From an uncultured bacterium (lineage in GTDB: Bacteria; Cyanobacteriota; Vampirovibrionia; Gastranaerophilales; Gastranaerophilaceae): a DNA stretch of 17,491 nt. Position 1 is the stretch's first letter. Each line of letters begins with the position of its first letter. The notes beneath the pieces are model-generated. The model was not told where the DNA came from. It saw nothing but the letters and a program-made list of their open reading frames with translations, and did no database searches. Position numbers and translations under genes: made by a program. Positions 7,960 through 14,529 of the stretch are shown here, one piece after another. The stretch lies in the NCBI GenBank assembly GCA_900551675.1, contig URXH01000033.1:1-17491 (forward strand). The letters are read 5' to 3'.

Positions 7960-7988
7960 TTGAAAGAAATAATAAAATAGATTATAAT
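7960..7988 (+). promoter_or_regulatory. Strong sigma70-type promoter before a broken ORF
   Basis: TTGAAA (7960-7965), 17 nt, then TATAAT (7983-7988). It is followed by AAGGAGA (8012-8018), a near-perfect Shine-Dalgarno 6-7 nt before ATG 8025. Promoter and ribosome site are both good, yet the frame they serve ends after 19 codons. Confidence 0.7.
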
Positions 7989-8024
7989 AATAAATATACG
8001 AAAAATTTTATAAGGAGATAGAGT

Positions 8025-8084
8025 ATGGAAAGGATTGATATGTACGAATTTGAGCGTGTCGGGGGGGGGGCACTCGCCGGCTAA
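8025..8084 (+). pseudogene. Short broken ORF with G10 tract (gene start remnant or off-phase start)
   Basis: ATG 8025 with an excellent Shine-Dalgarno encodes MERIDMYEFERV, which looks like the start of an ordinary cytoplasmic protein, and then runs into ten consecutive G (8061-8070) and stops at TAA 8082-8084 after 19 residues. The other frame through the G tract is open from 8054 all the way into the pseudopilin at 8390-9145, so one additional G would place this ATG in frame with the pilin. It may be a 5' remnant of a gene broken by repeat insertion, a slippage-controlled start, or a base-calling/assembly error in the homopolymer. I do not recognise the 12-residue remnant. Confidence 0.5.
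8061..8070. repeat. G10 homopolymer
   Basis: Ten consecutive G in a strongly AT-rich region, inside the short ORF starting at 8025. It is the only G run of this kind in the window. It could be a slippage site or a sequencing artefact (poly-G calls). Confidence 0.9.
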
Positions 8085-8124
8085 ACTATGGCACTAAGGC
8101 AGTAAGAGGTATTATAAAAATTTT

Positions 8125-8310
8125 CCATCTCTTGGGAGAGGTATTAAACACAGGTCATTCTGAGTCGTCAGTCGAAAGAATCCCGCCTGTTGAGAATAAC
8201 CAAAATGGCGTGAACGCTTTGCTTATTCCCCGCTACGTACTTGAGGTGAGGGGAAGTAAATGTGTGGGTGAAAATCAGCCCTCATCCCAACCCTCTCCCA
8301 TAGGAGATGG
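8125..8310. repeat. 186-bp unit bounded by imperfect inverted repeats
   Basis: The left end (8125-8141) has CCATCTC-T-TGGGAGAGG. The right end (8292-8310) reads, on the opposite strand, CCATCTC-CTA-TGGGAGAGG. Between them lie further repeat-like pieces: one bounded by ATTCT and AGAAT (about 8157-8181) and a GC-richer stretch with CCCCGC and GAGGTGAGGGG. No transposase is encoded, so it resembles a non-autonomous (MITE-like) or composite palindromic element. The stretch 8085-8389 holds no convincing independent gene. Confidence 0.55.
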
Positions 8311-8324
8311 AGTAAGTAATAATC

Positions 8325-8345
8325 ATCCAGAACTTGTTTCGGGAT
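8325..8345. repeat. Dispersed palindromic repeat, copy 1
   Basis: ATCCAGAA and TTCGGGAT flank the loop CTTGT; the arms pair with one mismatch. The core GAACTTGTTTC recurs at 8394-8404 in inverted orientation and at 13061-13071 inside prmA. Confidence 0.7.
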
Positions 8346-8389
8346 CTCATAAGATATTGAAACACAGAGGTCAATCAGATGTTCAAAAG

Positions 8390-9145
8390 ATGCTGAAACA
8401 AGTTCAGCAAGACGGTAATTTCCTGAAACGAACTTATTCACCTATTAACTTATTTACTTATTCACTTAAAAAACGAGCCGCGTTTACATTGGCCGAGGTT
8501 TTGATAACCTTAGGGATTATCGGTGTAGTCGCTGCAATGACAATGCCGGCGTTAATATCAAATTATAACCGTCATGTAGTTGAGACACGTTTAGAAAAAT
8601 TTTATTCGTTAATGAATCAGGCTGCAAGACAGGCAGAGGTTGCCTATGGAGAATTCCAATACTGGGAGAGATCAACTCAGAAAGATGATGCAGATGGCAT
8701 GATAAATTTTTGGAATACTTATTTTGCTCCCTATGTGAAAACTTTGAAGGTAGAAAAGGAGAAATCCAATAACAACCATATTTGGGTTTATCTTGCTGAT
8801 GGTACGAAAATGAATATGTTTAACTATTTTGATTCTTCTAATCCTGATCAAACTACAAGCACGTCTACTCATATTTATTTTTATCCAAGAACAAATAATA
8901 AGTCTAATTATCTAACAGATATTAACGGTAAAGATTTTTTTACGTTTTTTATGCATGCGCAAACAAATGAAAACAGAAATATTGTAGAACCTTACAAATT
9001 TGATTGGGATGGAACTGAAAACGGATTGACAAACGGTACGTTCGGATGTCGTAAGGACAATACAAATCAAGGACGGCATTATTGTACAGCTTTGATTCAA
9101 TATAATGGGTGGAAAATACCAAAAGATTATCCTTTTAGATTTTAG
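8390..9145 (+). CDS. Pseudopilin-like protein with prepilin N-terminus, start supplied by repeat
   Basis: 251 residues from ATG 8390. The first 31 residues form the leader; cleavage is expected between Ala31 and Phe32 in KKRAAFTLAEVLITLGI, with Glu36 at +5 followed by a hydrophobic helix, so the product is exported and processed as a type IV pilin-like protein. The globular part ends in CTALIQYNGWKIPKDYPFRF, matching the ending of the pseudopilin at 1-684. The 22 bases coding the end of the leader (8460-8481) are identical to 2-23 of the window, while the following signal-helix codons differ mostly at silent sites. The frame stays open upstream to 8054, with a TTG at 8132, but that region is repeat mosaic; ATG 8390 also lies at a repeat edge, without a clear Shine-Dalgarno. 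The real start is uncertain. The stop lies 2 nt from the stop of convergent recR. Confidence 0.8.
   Translation: MLKQVQQDGNFLKRTYSPINLFTYSLKKRAAFTLAEVLITLGIIGVVAAMTMPALISNYNRHVVETRLEKFYSLMNQAARQAEVAYGEFQYWERSTQKDDADGMINFWNTYFAPYVKTLKVEKEKSNNNHIWVYLADGTKMNMFNYFDSSNPDQTTSTSTHIYFYPRTNNKSNYLTDINGKDFFTFFMHAQTNENRNIVEPYKFDWDGTENGLTNGTFGCRKDNTNQGRHYCTALIQYNGWKIPKDYPFRF
8391..8409. repeat. Dispersed palindromic repeat, copy 2 (inverted)
   Basis: TGCTGAA and TTCAGCA pair perfectly around ACAAG. It is the reverse orientation of the core found at 8330-8340; together the two copies bracket about 45 nt. The ATG at 8390-8392, the last in-frame ATG before the prepilin signal, is made by the edge of this copy. 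Confidence 0.7.
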
Positions 9146-9147
9146 TG

Positions 9148-9744
9148 CTAAATTTCCCGTCTTCCTTCAATAGCTTTTGCAATTGTGATTTCATCAGCAT
9201 ATTCAAGGTCTGCCCCCACAGGCAGACCGAATGCTATCCTTGAAATTTTTACTCCGAATGGTTTTATCAATTTGCTTAAATAAAGACTTGTAGCTTCTCC
9301 TTCTACTGAAGGACTCAGCGCAAGGATTACTTCCTTAACCCGTTCATCAGTTAGTCGGTTAAGAAGTTCTTTAATTCTTATATCATCAGCTCCAATCCCG
9401 TCCATAGGAGAAATTAAACCCTGCAGAACATGATACAAACCTTTATATTCATTTGTTTTTTCGACAGCTATTAAATCCTTTGTTTCTGCAACAACACATA
9501 TTGTTGACTTATCGCGCGCAGGCGACTGGCAGATTTCGCAGGGGCTTGTCGATGATAAATTAAAGCATATTTCACAGGTTTTTGTGTTTTCTTTTGCCTC
9601 AATCATGCTTTGTGCAAATTTTTCCACCTCGGATTTTGGCATTCTCAAAAGATAAAATGCCATTCTTTGGGCAGATTTTGGCCCTACAGAGGGAAATTTT
9701 TGGAAATGTTCTATTAAAGAAGCTATTGATTTCGGGTAAATCAT
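9148..9744 (-). CDS. recR: Recombination mediator protein RecR
   Basis: 198 residues, the standard RecR length. RecR works with RecF/RecO to load RecA on single-stranded DNA gaps. In order: a helix-hairpin-helix (FPSVGPKSAQRMAFYLL, about 17-33), a four-cysteine zinc site (Cys57, Cys60, Cys69, Cys72), a Toprim domain starting near VVAE at 84-87, and the conserved C-terminal IAFGLPVGADLEYADE. The start overlaps the stop of ybaB by one base (TAATG), so the two are translationally coupled, the common ybaB-recR arrangement. Confidence 0.96.
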   Translation of the reverse strand: MIYPKSIASLIEHFQKFPSVGPKSAQRMAFYLLRMPKSEVEKFAQSMIEAKENTKTCEICFNLSSTSPCEICQSPARDKSTICVVAETKDLIAVEKTNEYKGLYHVLQGLISPMDGIGADDIRIKELLNRLTDERVKEVILALSPSVEGEATSLYLSKLIKPFGVKISRIAFGLPVGADLEYADEITIAKAIEGRREI

Positions 9745-10079
9745 TAGAAATTTAATCCCGGAATATTTATACCGCCTGTAACAGATTTCATTTTAGCTTC
9801 CATTGTTTTTGAAGCTTTGTCGCTTGCCTGTTTAATAGCAGAAGAAATAATATCTTCAAGCATTTCTACAGTATCTGTATCTACAGATGACGGATTTTCA
9901 GGATTAACAGCTTCTGCAGTTAATTTAATAGATTTGAATTTTCCCTGCCCATCGCATATAACTTTCACAGCACCGTTTGCTGCTTCTCCTGTGATTTCAA
10001 GATTAGCAAGTTCTTCTTGTGTATCTTTCAATTTTTTTTGCAAGCTTTGAGCTTGTTTCATCATTTGCATAATGTTCAT
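9744..10079 (-). CDS. ybaB: YbaB/EbfC family nucleoid-associated protein
   Basis: 111 residues beginning MNIMQMMKQAQSLQKKLKDT, a helix with the Met/Gln/Lys-rich pattern of the YbaB/EbfC family, followed by the conserved strands (GAVKVICDGQGKFKSIKL) and a C-terminal helix rich in Lys/Ala. The family forms small DNA-binding dimers associated with the nucleoid. A Shine-Dalgarno (AGGAGAG) lies 7 nt upstream of the ATG. It precedes recR with a one-base overlap, supporting the assignment. Confidence 0.93.
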   Translation of the reverse strand: MNIMQMMKQAQSLQKKLKDTQEELANLEITGEAANGAVKVICDGQGKFKSIKLTAEAVNPENPSSVDTDTVEMLEDIISSAIKQASDKASKTMEAKMKSVTGGINIPGLNF

Positions 10080-10127
10080 AAGTTTTCTCTCCTAAGTCTG
10101 AATAATTATTTTTACTTCTCTATCCCT

Positions 10128-10155
10128 ATTGTAACACAATTGGTTTTTACAGCAA
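10128..10155 (-). promoter_or_regulatory. Probable promoter of ybaB-recR
   Basis: On the minus strand TTGCTG (10155-10150), 16 nt, then TACAAT (10133-10128), about 48 nt before the ybaB start. It overlaps the divergent promoter of the metalloprotease gene, so the two could interfere. Confidence 0.5.
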
Positions 10156-10168
10156 TTTATTATATAAT
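10140..10168 (+). promoter_or_regulatory. Promoter of the metalloprotease gene, implies leaderless mRNA
   Basis: TTGGTT (10140-10145), 17 nt, TATAAT (10163-10168). The ATG at 10175 lies 6 nt after the -10 element, where transcription should begin, and no Shine-Dalgarno sequence is present. Confidence 0.6.
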
Positions 10169-10174
10169 AAAAAT

Positions 10175-10951
10175 ATGAAAAAATATACTTATGTTGCTGA
10201 ATCTTTAAAAAACGGGCGTATTATGCGCTGGACATTTATGCCTTTAAAGGTATATATTGCGCCTATGAAGTTTTATTCAAAGCAGGGACAGGAATATAAG
10301 TACCGCCAGATGGTAATAAGAGCGTTGAATGAATGGCAGTCGGCTACAAAAGGCAGAGTTGCTTTTAAGGTAGTAAATACTCTTTTGGAATCTAATGTTA
10401 ATATCGATTGGAAAAGGGTTGAGCGAAAAGCACTCGGACATTGTTATTTTAATTTTGACGGTTCAAATAGATTATACGGTGCAGAAGTCGCTATCGGGCT
10501 GACGGAGGGGCTTGTGCATGCAGATTACATGGATGAAAGTGAAGTTTATCATACTATTTTGCATGAAATAGGTCATGCCGTGGGACTGGGGCACAGCCAT
10601 AATCCGGCTGATATTATGTATACACCGCATCAAAAAGGTGTGAATTCAATTTCGGAAGGCGACAGGCTTACGATAAACTGGCTCTATACTCTTCCGCAGG
10701 GCGCTGATACTGCAGAAGTGTCTTCTAAATATGGTATAGGCGGGAGCAATATTGATGAAATTATCGCAAAATTTATTGACAGAAAATCTCCAACTGAGTT
10801 TGAAAAAGTTAAAGCCTCTATAAAACTTCCGAAAAGAGATTTGCTTGAGGAACAGGAGGCTATTGCAAATCTTCGAAAATACCACATGGCATTACAAAAT
10901 GTTCAGATTTCTGAAGATATGCGAAAATTTTTTATAAATAAAAAGAAGTAA
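10175..10951 (+). CDS. Matrixin-like (M10-type) zinc metalloprotease
   Basis: 258 residues. The zinc-binding HExxHxxGxxH motif is complete: His130, Glu131, His134, Gly137, His140, followed by the Met-turn at Met148 (ADIMYTP), as in the metzincins. The N-terminal MRWTFMPLKVYIAP, then a helix with ALNEWQSAT (50-58), matches the first strand and helix of a matrixin catalytic domain. After the domain (about residue 170) comes a charged, helix-rich tail of about 85 residues ending in lysines. No signal peptide, pro-domain cysteine switch or membrane segment is visible, so a cytoplasmic location or unconventional export is implied. The start is set by the promoter position; internal Met17 is an alternative without a Shine-Dalgarno. 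The target is unknown. Confidence 0.85.
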   Translation: MKKYTYVAESLKNGRIMRWTFMPLKVYIAPMKFYSKQGQEYKYRQMVIRALNEWQSATKGRVAFKVVNTLLESNVNIDWKRVERKALGHCYFNFDGSNRLYGAEVAIGLTEGLVHADYMDESEVYHTILHEIGHAVGLGHSHNPADIMYTPHQKGVNSISEGDRLTINWLYTLPQGADTAEVSSKYGIGGSNIDEIIAKFIDRKSPTEFEKVKASIKLPKRDLLEEQEAIANLRKYHMALQNVQISEDMRKFFINKKK

Positions 10952-10953
10952 AA

Positions 10954-10981
10954 TTGCATTGTTTTCTTTTTGGTGTATAAT
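10954..10981 (+). promoter_or_regulatory. Promoter of the accD-accA-prmA-kdsB operon
   Basis: TTGCAT (10954-10959), 16 nt, TATAAT (10976-10981). AAGGG (11004-11008) lies 9 nt before the accD ATG. The expected leader is about 30 nt. Confidence 0.65.
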
Positions 10982-11017
10982 ACTTTTGTTAAAATGTTTT
11001 TTTAAGGGATATATTAT

Positions 11018-11890
11018 ATGACAGTTCAAGATTGGTTTGAAAAACGAAAACAGGCTCAGCTTCAGCGCAGACAGCTTGAAGGCAGAGTTGAATTAGATAT
11101 GGATCCTGACTTGTGGACTAAATGTGTTCACTGTGATGCTCAGCTTTTAAAAGAAGATCTGGTTAAGAATGATATGGTTTGTCCTGTTTGCGACTATCAT
11201 TTCAGGATAAATGCGAGAACACGTATAAAACAGCTTTTCGATGAAAATTCTTTCGAAGAGTTGTTTACTGATATCAAACCTTCAGATCCGCTGGAGTTTT
11301 CGGATACCGAAAGTTATAAATCACGTATCGAAAAAGCTCAGAAAAAAACAGGGCTTAACGATGCTGTTATAACGGGAATCGGTGAAATTCAAGGCAATAA
11401 AGTCGCATCAGCTGTTATGGACTTTGATTTTATGGGCGGTTCCATGGGCAGTGTTGTCGGTGAAAAAGTCGCAAGAATTATAGAAAAAGCAATAGAATTA
11501 AGACTTCCGGTACTTGCAATAACATCGTCAGGCGGGGCAAGAATGCAGGAAAGTGCTTTAAGCCTTATGCAGATGGCAAAAACATCTTGTGCTGTTTCAA
11601 AACTTGATGATGCTGGATTGTTATATGTAAATCTTTTGACTGAACCTACATTTGGCGGTGTTACAGCTAGTTTTGGCATGCTTGGCGATATTATCATTGC
11701 AGAACAGGGTGCAAGAATAGGGTTTGCAGGACGCAGGGTAATTGAACAGACTATCAGGCAAAAATTACCGTCAGATTTCCAGACCGCAGAATATTTGCTT
11801 AAGTACGGTCAGGTGGACATTGTTTCTCCGCGTAAAGAATTGAGAAATACTCTGGCAAAGATTTTGGAAATGCATAAAGTCGTACACTAA
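11018..11890 (+). CDS. accD: Acetyl-CoA carboxylase carboxyltransferase subunit beta
   Basis: 290 residues, normal for AccD. The N-terminal zinc ribbon has Cys36, Cys39, Cys55 and Cys58 (CVHC...CPVC). The carboxyltransferase (crotonase-like) core contains VASAVMDFDFMGGSMGSVVGEK and TSSGGARMQESALSLMQMAKT, which bind the biotin carboxyl carrier and CoA. With AccA it transfers the carboxyl group from biotin to acetyl-CoA, giving malonyl-CoA for fatty-acid synthesis. It is the first gene of the operon; accA follows 12 nt downstream. Confidence 0.97.
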   Translation: MTVQDWFEKRKQAQLQRRQLEGRVELDMDPDLWTKCVHCDAQLLKEDLVKNDMVCPVCDYHFRINARTRIKQLFDENSFEELFTDIKPSDPLEFSDTESYKSRIEKAQKKTGLNDAVITGIGEIQGNKVASAVMDFDFMGGSMGSVVGEKVARIIEKAIELRLPVLAITSSGGARMQESALSLMQMAKTSCAVSKLDDAGLLYVNLLTEPTFGGVTASFGMLGDIIIAEQGARIGFAGRRVIEQTIRQKLPSDFQTAEYLLKYGQVDIVSPRKELRNTLAKILEMHKVVH

Positions 11891-11902
11891 GAGGATAAAT
11901 TA

Positions 11903-12859
11903 ATGACAGCAGTTTTGGATTTTGAAAAACCTATTTTAGAAATTCAGGAAAAAATTGAAGAATTAAAAAAGATAAGTTTGGAGTCAGGCATGGATCTCAA
12001 TAAAGAAATTGAAACTTTTGAACAACAGGCAGAAGATTATAGAAAAGAACTTTATTCTAATCTTAAACCTTCCCAAAAGCTTCAGATTGCAAGACATCCT
12101 GAAAGACCTAACTTTATGGATTATGTAAACTATATATGTGAAGATTTTATTGAACTTCACGGTGATAGGGAAGGAATGGATGATCGCGCTATAATCGGCG
12201 GGCTTGCAAAAATTGACGGCAGACCTGTTATGATTATCGGCACAATGAAAGGTAAATCTACAAAAGAAAATCTTGAATATAATTTCGGCATGCCCCAGCC
12301 TCAAGGTTACAGAAAGGCTTTGAGACTTTTTAAACATGCAAGTAAATTTAATATACCTATTGTTACTTTAATTGATACTCCGGGGGCATATCCGGGTATC
12401 AGCGCCGAAGAGACTAATCAGGGCGGTGCAATTGCTGTTAACTTAATGCAGATGGCAAAACTTGAAGTTCCGGTTATTGCAATTATTACGGGTGAAGGAT
12501 GTTCCGGCGGTGCATTGGGACTTGCAGTCGCTGATAAAGTATTTTTGCTTGAGCATGCCTATTATACAGTAATTTCTCCGGAAGGATGCGCTTCTATTCT
12601 GTGGCGTGATGCTTCAAAAGCTTCTGAAGCTGCTGATGCTTTAAGAATTACCGCAAAAGATTTGCTTCATTTTGATATTATTGACGGTGAAATTAAAGAA
12701 CCGACAGGCGGTGCTCATACAAATTATGAGGAAATTTCTGCTAATATGAAGAAAGCTATCCTTGACAGTATTGATGAGCTTTCAAAACTGTCTCCTGCTG
12801 ATTTGAAAGAAAAACGTTACCAAAAATTCAGAAAAATGGGAGCTTTTTTAGAAGGTTAG
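11903..12859 (+). CDS. accA: Acetyl-CoA carboxylase carboxyltransferase subunit alpha
   Basis: 318 residues, standard AccA length, starting MTAVLDFEKPILEIQEKIEE with the usual coiled N-terminal helix. The core motifs HPERPNFMDYVNYICEDFIELHGDR, NFGMPQPQGYRKALRLF, DTPGAYPGISAEETNQGGAIA and GEGCSGGALGLAVAD are all present. The A2B2 carboxyltransferase needs equal amounts of both subunits, and here accD and accA lie in tandem, 12 nt apart, with an AGAGGA Shine-Dalgarno. The downstream prmA starts 3 nt after the stop. Confidence 0.97.
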   Translation: MTAVLDFEKPILEIQEKIEELKKISLESGMDLNKEIETFEQQAEDYRKELYSNLKPSQKLQIARHPERPNFMDYVNYICEDFIELHGDREGMDDRAIIGGLAKIDGRPVMIIGTMKGKSTKENLEYNFGMPQPQGYRKALRLFKHASKFNIPIVTLIDTPGAYPGISAEETNQGGAIAVNLMQMAKLEVPVIAIITGEGCSGGALGLAVADKVFLLEHAYYTVISPEGCASILWRDASKASEAADALRITAKDLLHFDIIDGEIKEPTGGAHTNYEEISANMKKAILDSIDELSKLSPADLKEKRYQKFRKMGAFLEG

Positions 12860-12862
12860 AGA

Positions 12863-13792
12863 ATGTCAGGAAAGCAAACCGTTTATACAGAGTTACAAAT
12901 AAGAATTAACCCTCAAATTGAAGATGTTGTATCGGATTTTTGTTTTGAAAATCTCCCCTGTGCAGGTGTCGTGCTTGCGGAAGAAACATACAAAGATTTA
13001 GAAATGATATCTACAACTGAAGGAACTTTAAAAGTTTTTCTAAATTCTGACAGTCATTCTGAACTTGTTTCAGAATCTTATATAAAGGAAATTTTAACAG
13101 CAGAGCGTAATCTTTTAAAATCCCGCGGGCTTACTGATGAAGAACTGGGAAGCTGGGATTTTGTAATCTCTGATAAACCTAATGAGGATTGGTCTAAAAA
13201 ATGGAAAGAAAAATGGGATATAACACGTGTTTCAGACAAAATAGTCGTTGTGCCCGACTGGCTTGAGTATAATGCGGAACCTGATGAAGTTGTAATTAGA
13301 CTTGAACCTGGCTGTGCGTTCGGTACAGGAACTCATCAGACAACCCAGCTTTGTATGATGGCAATAGAAAAATATATGCAAAAAGGAGCAAAAGTTGCTG
13401 ATATTGGTACAGGCTCAGGCATTTTAGCGATTTGCGCAAAGAAATTCGGTGCGTCTTATGTTTACGGTTGTGATAACGATGAAACAGTAATTGATGTTGC
13501 AAAAGAAAACGCGTTGAAGAACGATGTTGAATGTAAATTTGAATTAAATACTGCTGATAAATTATCTGAAAAATTTGCTTTTGTTCTGGCTAATATTCTC
13601 CATAATGTATTAGCTCAAATTATGGGGGATCTGAAAAATATTATGAATGACAACGCAATTCTTGTTTTGTCAGGAATTCTTAACGAAAAAAAATCTGTAG
13701 TGCTTGATGCTGTAAAAAAGTATAATTTGCAATTGCTTGAAGAAACTCATCAGGATCAATGGACTGCATTAATAGTAAGAAAGGTTGATTAG
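12863..13792 (+). CDS. prmA: Ribosomal protein L11 methyltransferase, carrying an in-frame palindromic repeat
   Basis: 309 residues. PrmA methylates ribosomal protein L11 on several amino groups using S-adenosylmethionine. Visible: the GCAFGTGTHQTT motif (150-161), the SAM-binding DIGTGSGILAIC (180-191), the acidic GCDND end of strand 2 (202-206) and the catalytic-region LANILHN (242-248). The N-terminal substrate-recognition domain (1-115) contains DSHSELVSES at 63-72, which is encoded by a copy of the dispersed palindromic repeat (13054-13078) and sits between FLN and YIKEIL, probably in a loop. The gene starts 3 nt after accA and is followed 5 nt later by kdsB. The frame is intact, so the protein is probably functional. 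Confidence 0.93.
   Translation: MSGKQTVYTELQIRINPQIEDVVSDFCFENLPCAGVVLAEETYKDLEMISTTEGTLKVFLNSDSHSELVSESYIKEILTAERNLLKSRGLTDEELGSWDFVISDKPNEDWSKKWKEKWDITRVSDKIVVVPDWLEYNAEPDEVVIRLEPGCAFGTGTHQTTQLCMMAIEKYMQKGAKVADIGTGSGILAICAKKFGASYVYGCDNDETVIDVAKENALKNDVECKFELNTADKLSEKFAFVLANILHNVLAQIMGDLKNIMNDNAILVLSGILNEKKSVVLDAVKKYNLQLLEETHQDQWTALIVRKVD
13054..13078. repeat. Dispersed palindromic repeat, copy 3, inside prmA
   Basis: ATTCTGAA (13056-13063) and TTCAGAAT (13069-13076) pair perfectly around CTTGT. The core is identical to the one at 8330-8340. Read in frame it encodes SHSELVSES; copy 1 read in the frame of the downstream pilin gives HPELVSGS. Confidence 0.8.
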
Positions 13793-13797
13793 TAATT

Positions 13798-14529
13798 ATG
13801 ACAGAGACGGCAATAATTATTCCGGCAAGATACGGTTCTTCAAGATTAGAAGGGAAGCCGCTGATAAAAGTAGAAGAAAAACCTGTTATACAGTGGGTTT
13901 ACGAAAAAGCATTAGCATCAAGACTCGCTGATATTATTATTGTGGCTACAGATGATGAACGTATTTTTAATGCGGTTAAAGTATTTGGCGGAAATGTTGA
14001 AATGACTTCAGTTAATCACAAGTGCGGCTCAGACAGAATTAAAGAAGTTGTTATGCGTCATCCTGAAATTTCTTATATTGTAAATCTTCAAGGAGACGAA
14101 CCGCTAATTAAACCTGAAAGTATTGATGAAGTTATTAAAAACGTAAAGGAAGATAAAGATACTGATATTTCAACTTTGATAAGAAAAATTACGCCAAAAG
14201 AAGCGGAAAATCCTAATCTTGTTAAATGTGTTATTGATAACTCAGGGTTTGCTCTGTATTTTTCGCGTTCAAAAATTCCGTTTGAAAGAAATGCAGATAA
14301 AGCTGATTTTTACGGACATCTCGGAATATATGGCTATAAACGCGAAGCTTTAATTAAAATGACTGAACTTCCTCAATCAAGTTATGAACAGGCAGAAAGT
14401 CTGGAACAGCTGCGAGCATTGCAAAATGGCATGAAAATAAAAACCTCTATAGTAGATTTTGTTCCTGTAGGTATTGATACTAAAGAAGACTTAGAGAAAT
14501 TTAAAAATATTATGGCTACGACTCTTTAA
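13798..14529 (+). CDS. kdsB: 3-deoxy-manno-octulosonate cytidylyltransferase (CMP-KDO synthetase)
   Basis: 243 residues, matching KdsB length. It activates KDO with CTP to CMP-KDO for lipopolysaccharide inner-core synthesis in the cytoplasm. Visible: the nucleotide-binding signature IPARYGSSRLEGKPL (8-22), VATDDERI (49-56), NLQGDEPLI (96-104) with the metal-binding Asp, YFSRSKIPF and FYGHLGIYGYKREAL. Its presence argues that this part of the window comes from an outer-membrane-bearing bacterium. It starts 5 nt after prmA, with only a weak Shine-Dalgarno, so it probably depends on coupling. The 3' end overlaps the convergent XRE gene by 14 nt. Confidence 0.95.
   Translation: MTETAIIIPARYGSSRLEGKPLIKVEEKPVIQWVYEKALASRLADIIIVATDDERIFNAVKVFGGNVEMTSVNHKCGSDRIKEVVMRHPEISYIVNLQGDEPLIKPESIDEVIKNVKEDKDTDISTLIRKITPKEAENPNLVKCVIDNSGFALYFSRSKIPFERNADKADFYGHLGIYGYKREALIKMTELPQSSYEQAESLEQLRALQNGMKIKTSIVDFVPVGIDTKEDLEKFKNIMATTL

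Noticed and set aside
8132..8389. 86-codon extension of the pilin from TTG 8132
   Set aside because: The stretch is repeat mosaic and not similar to any pilin leader; kept only as an open frame noted with the G10 tract.
8223..8441. Minus-strand ORF of 72 codons over the repeats
   Set aside because: Composed of the palindromic repeats read backwards; no start signals and no domain.
11389..11697. 102-codon minus-strand ORF inside accD
   Set aside because: Antisense shadow of a clear accD coding sequence, with no start signals.
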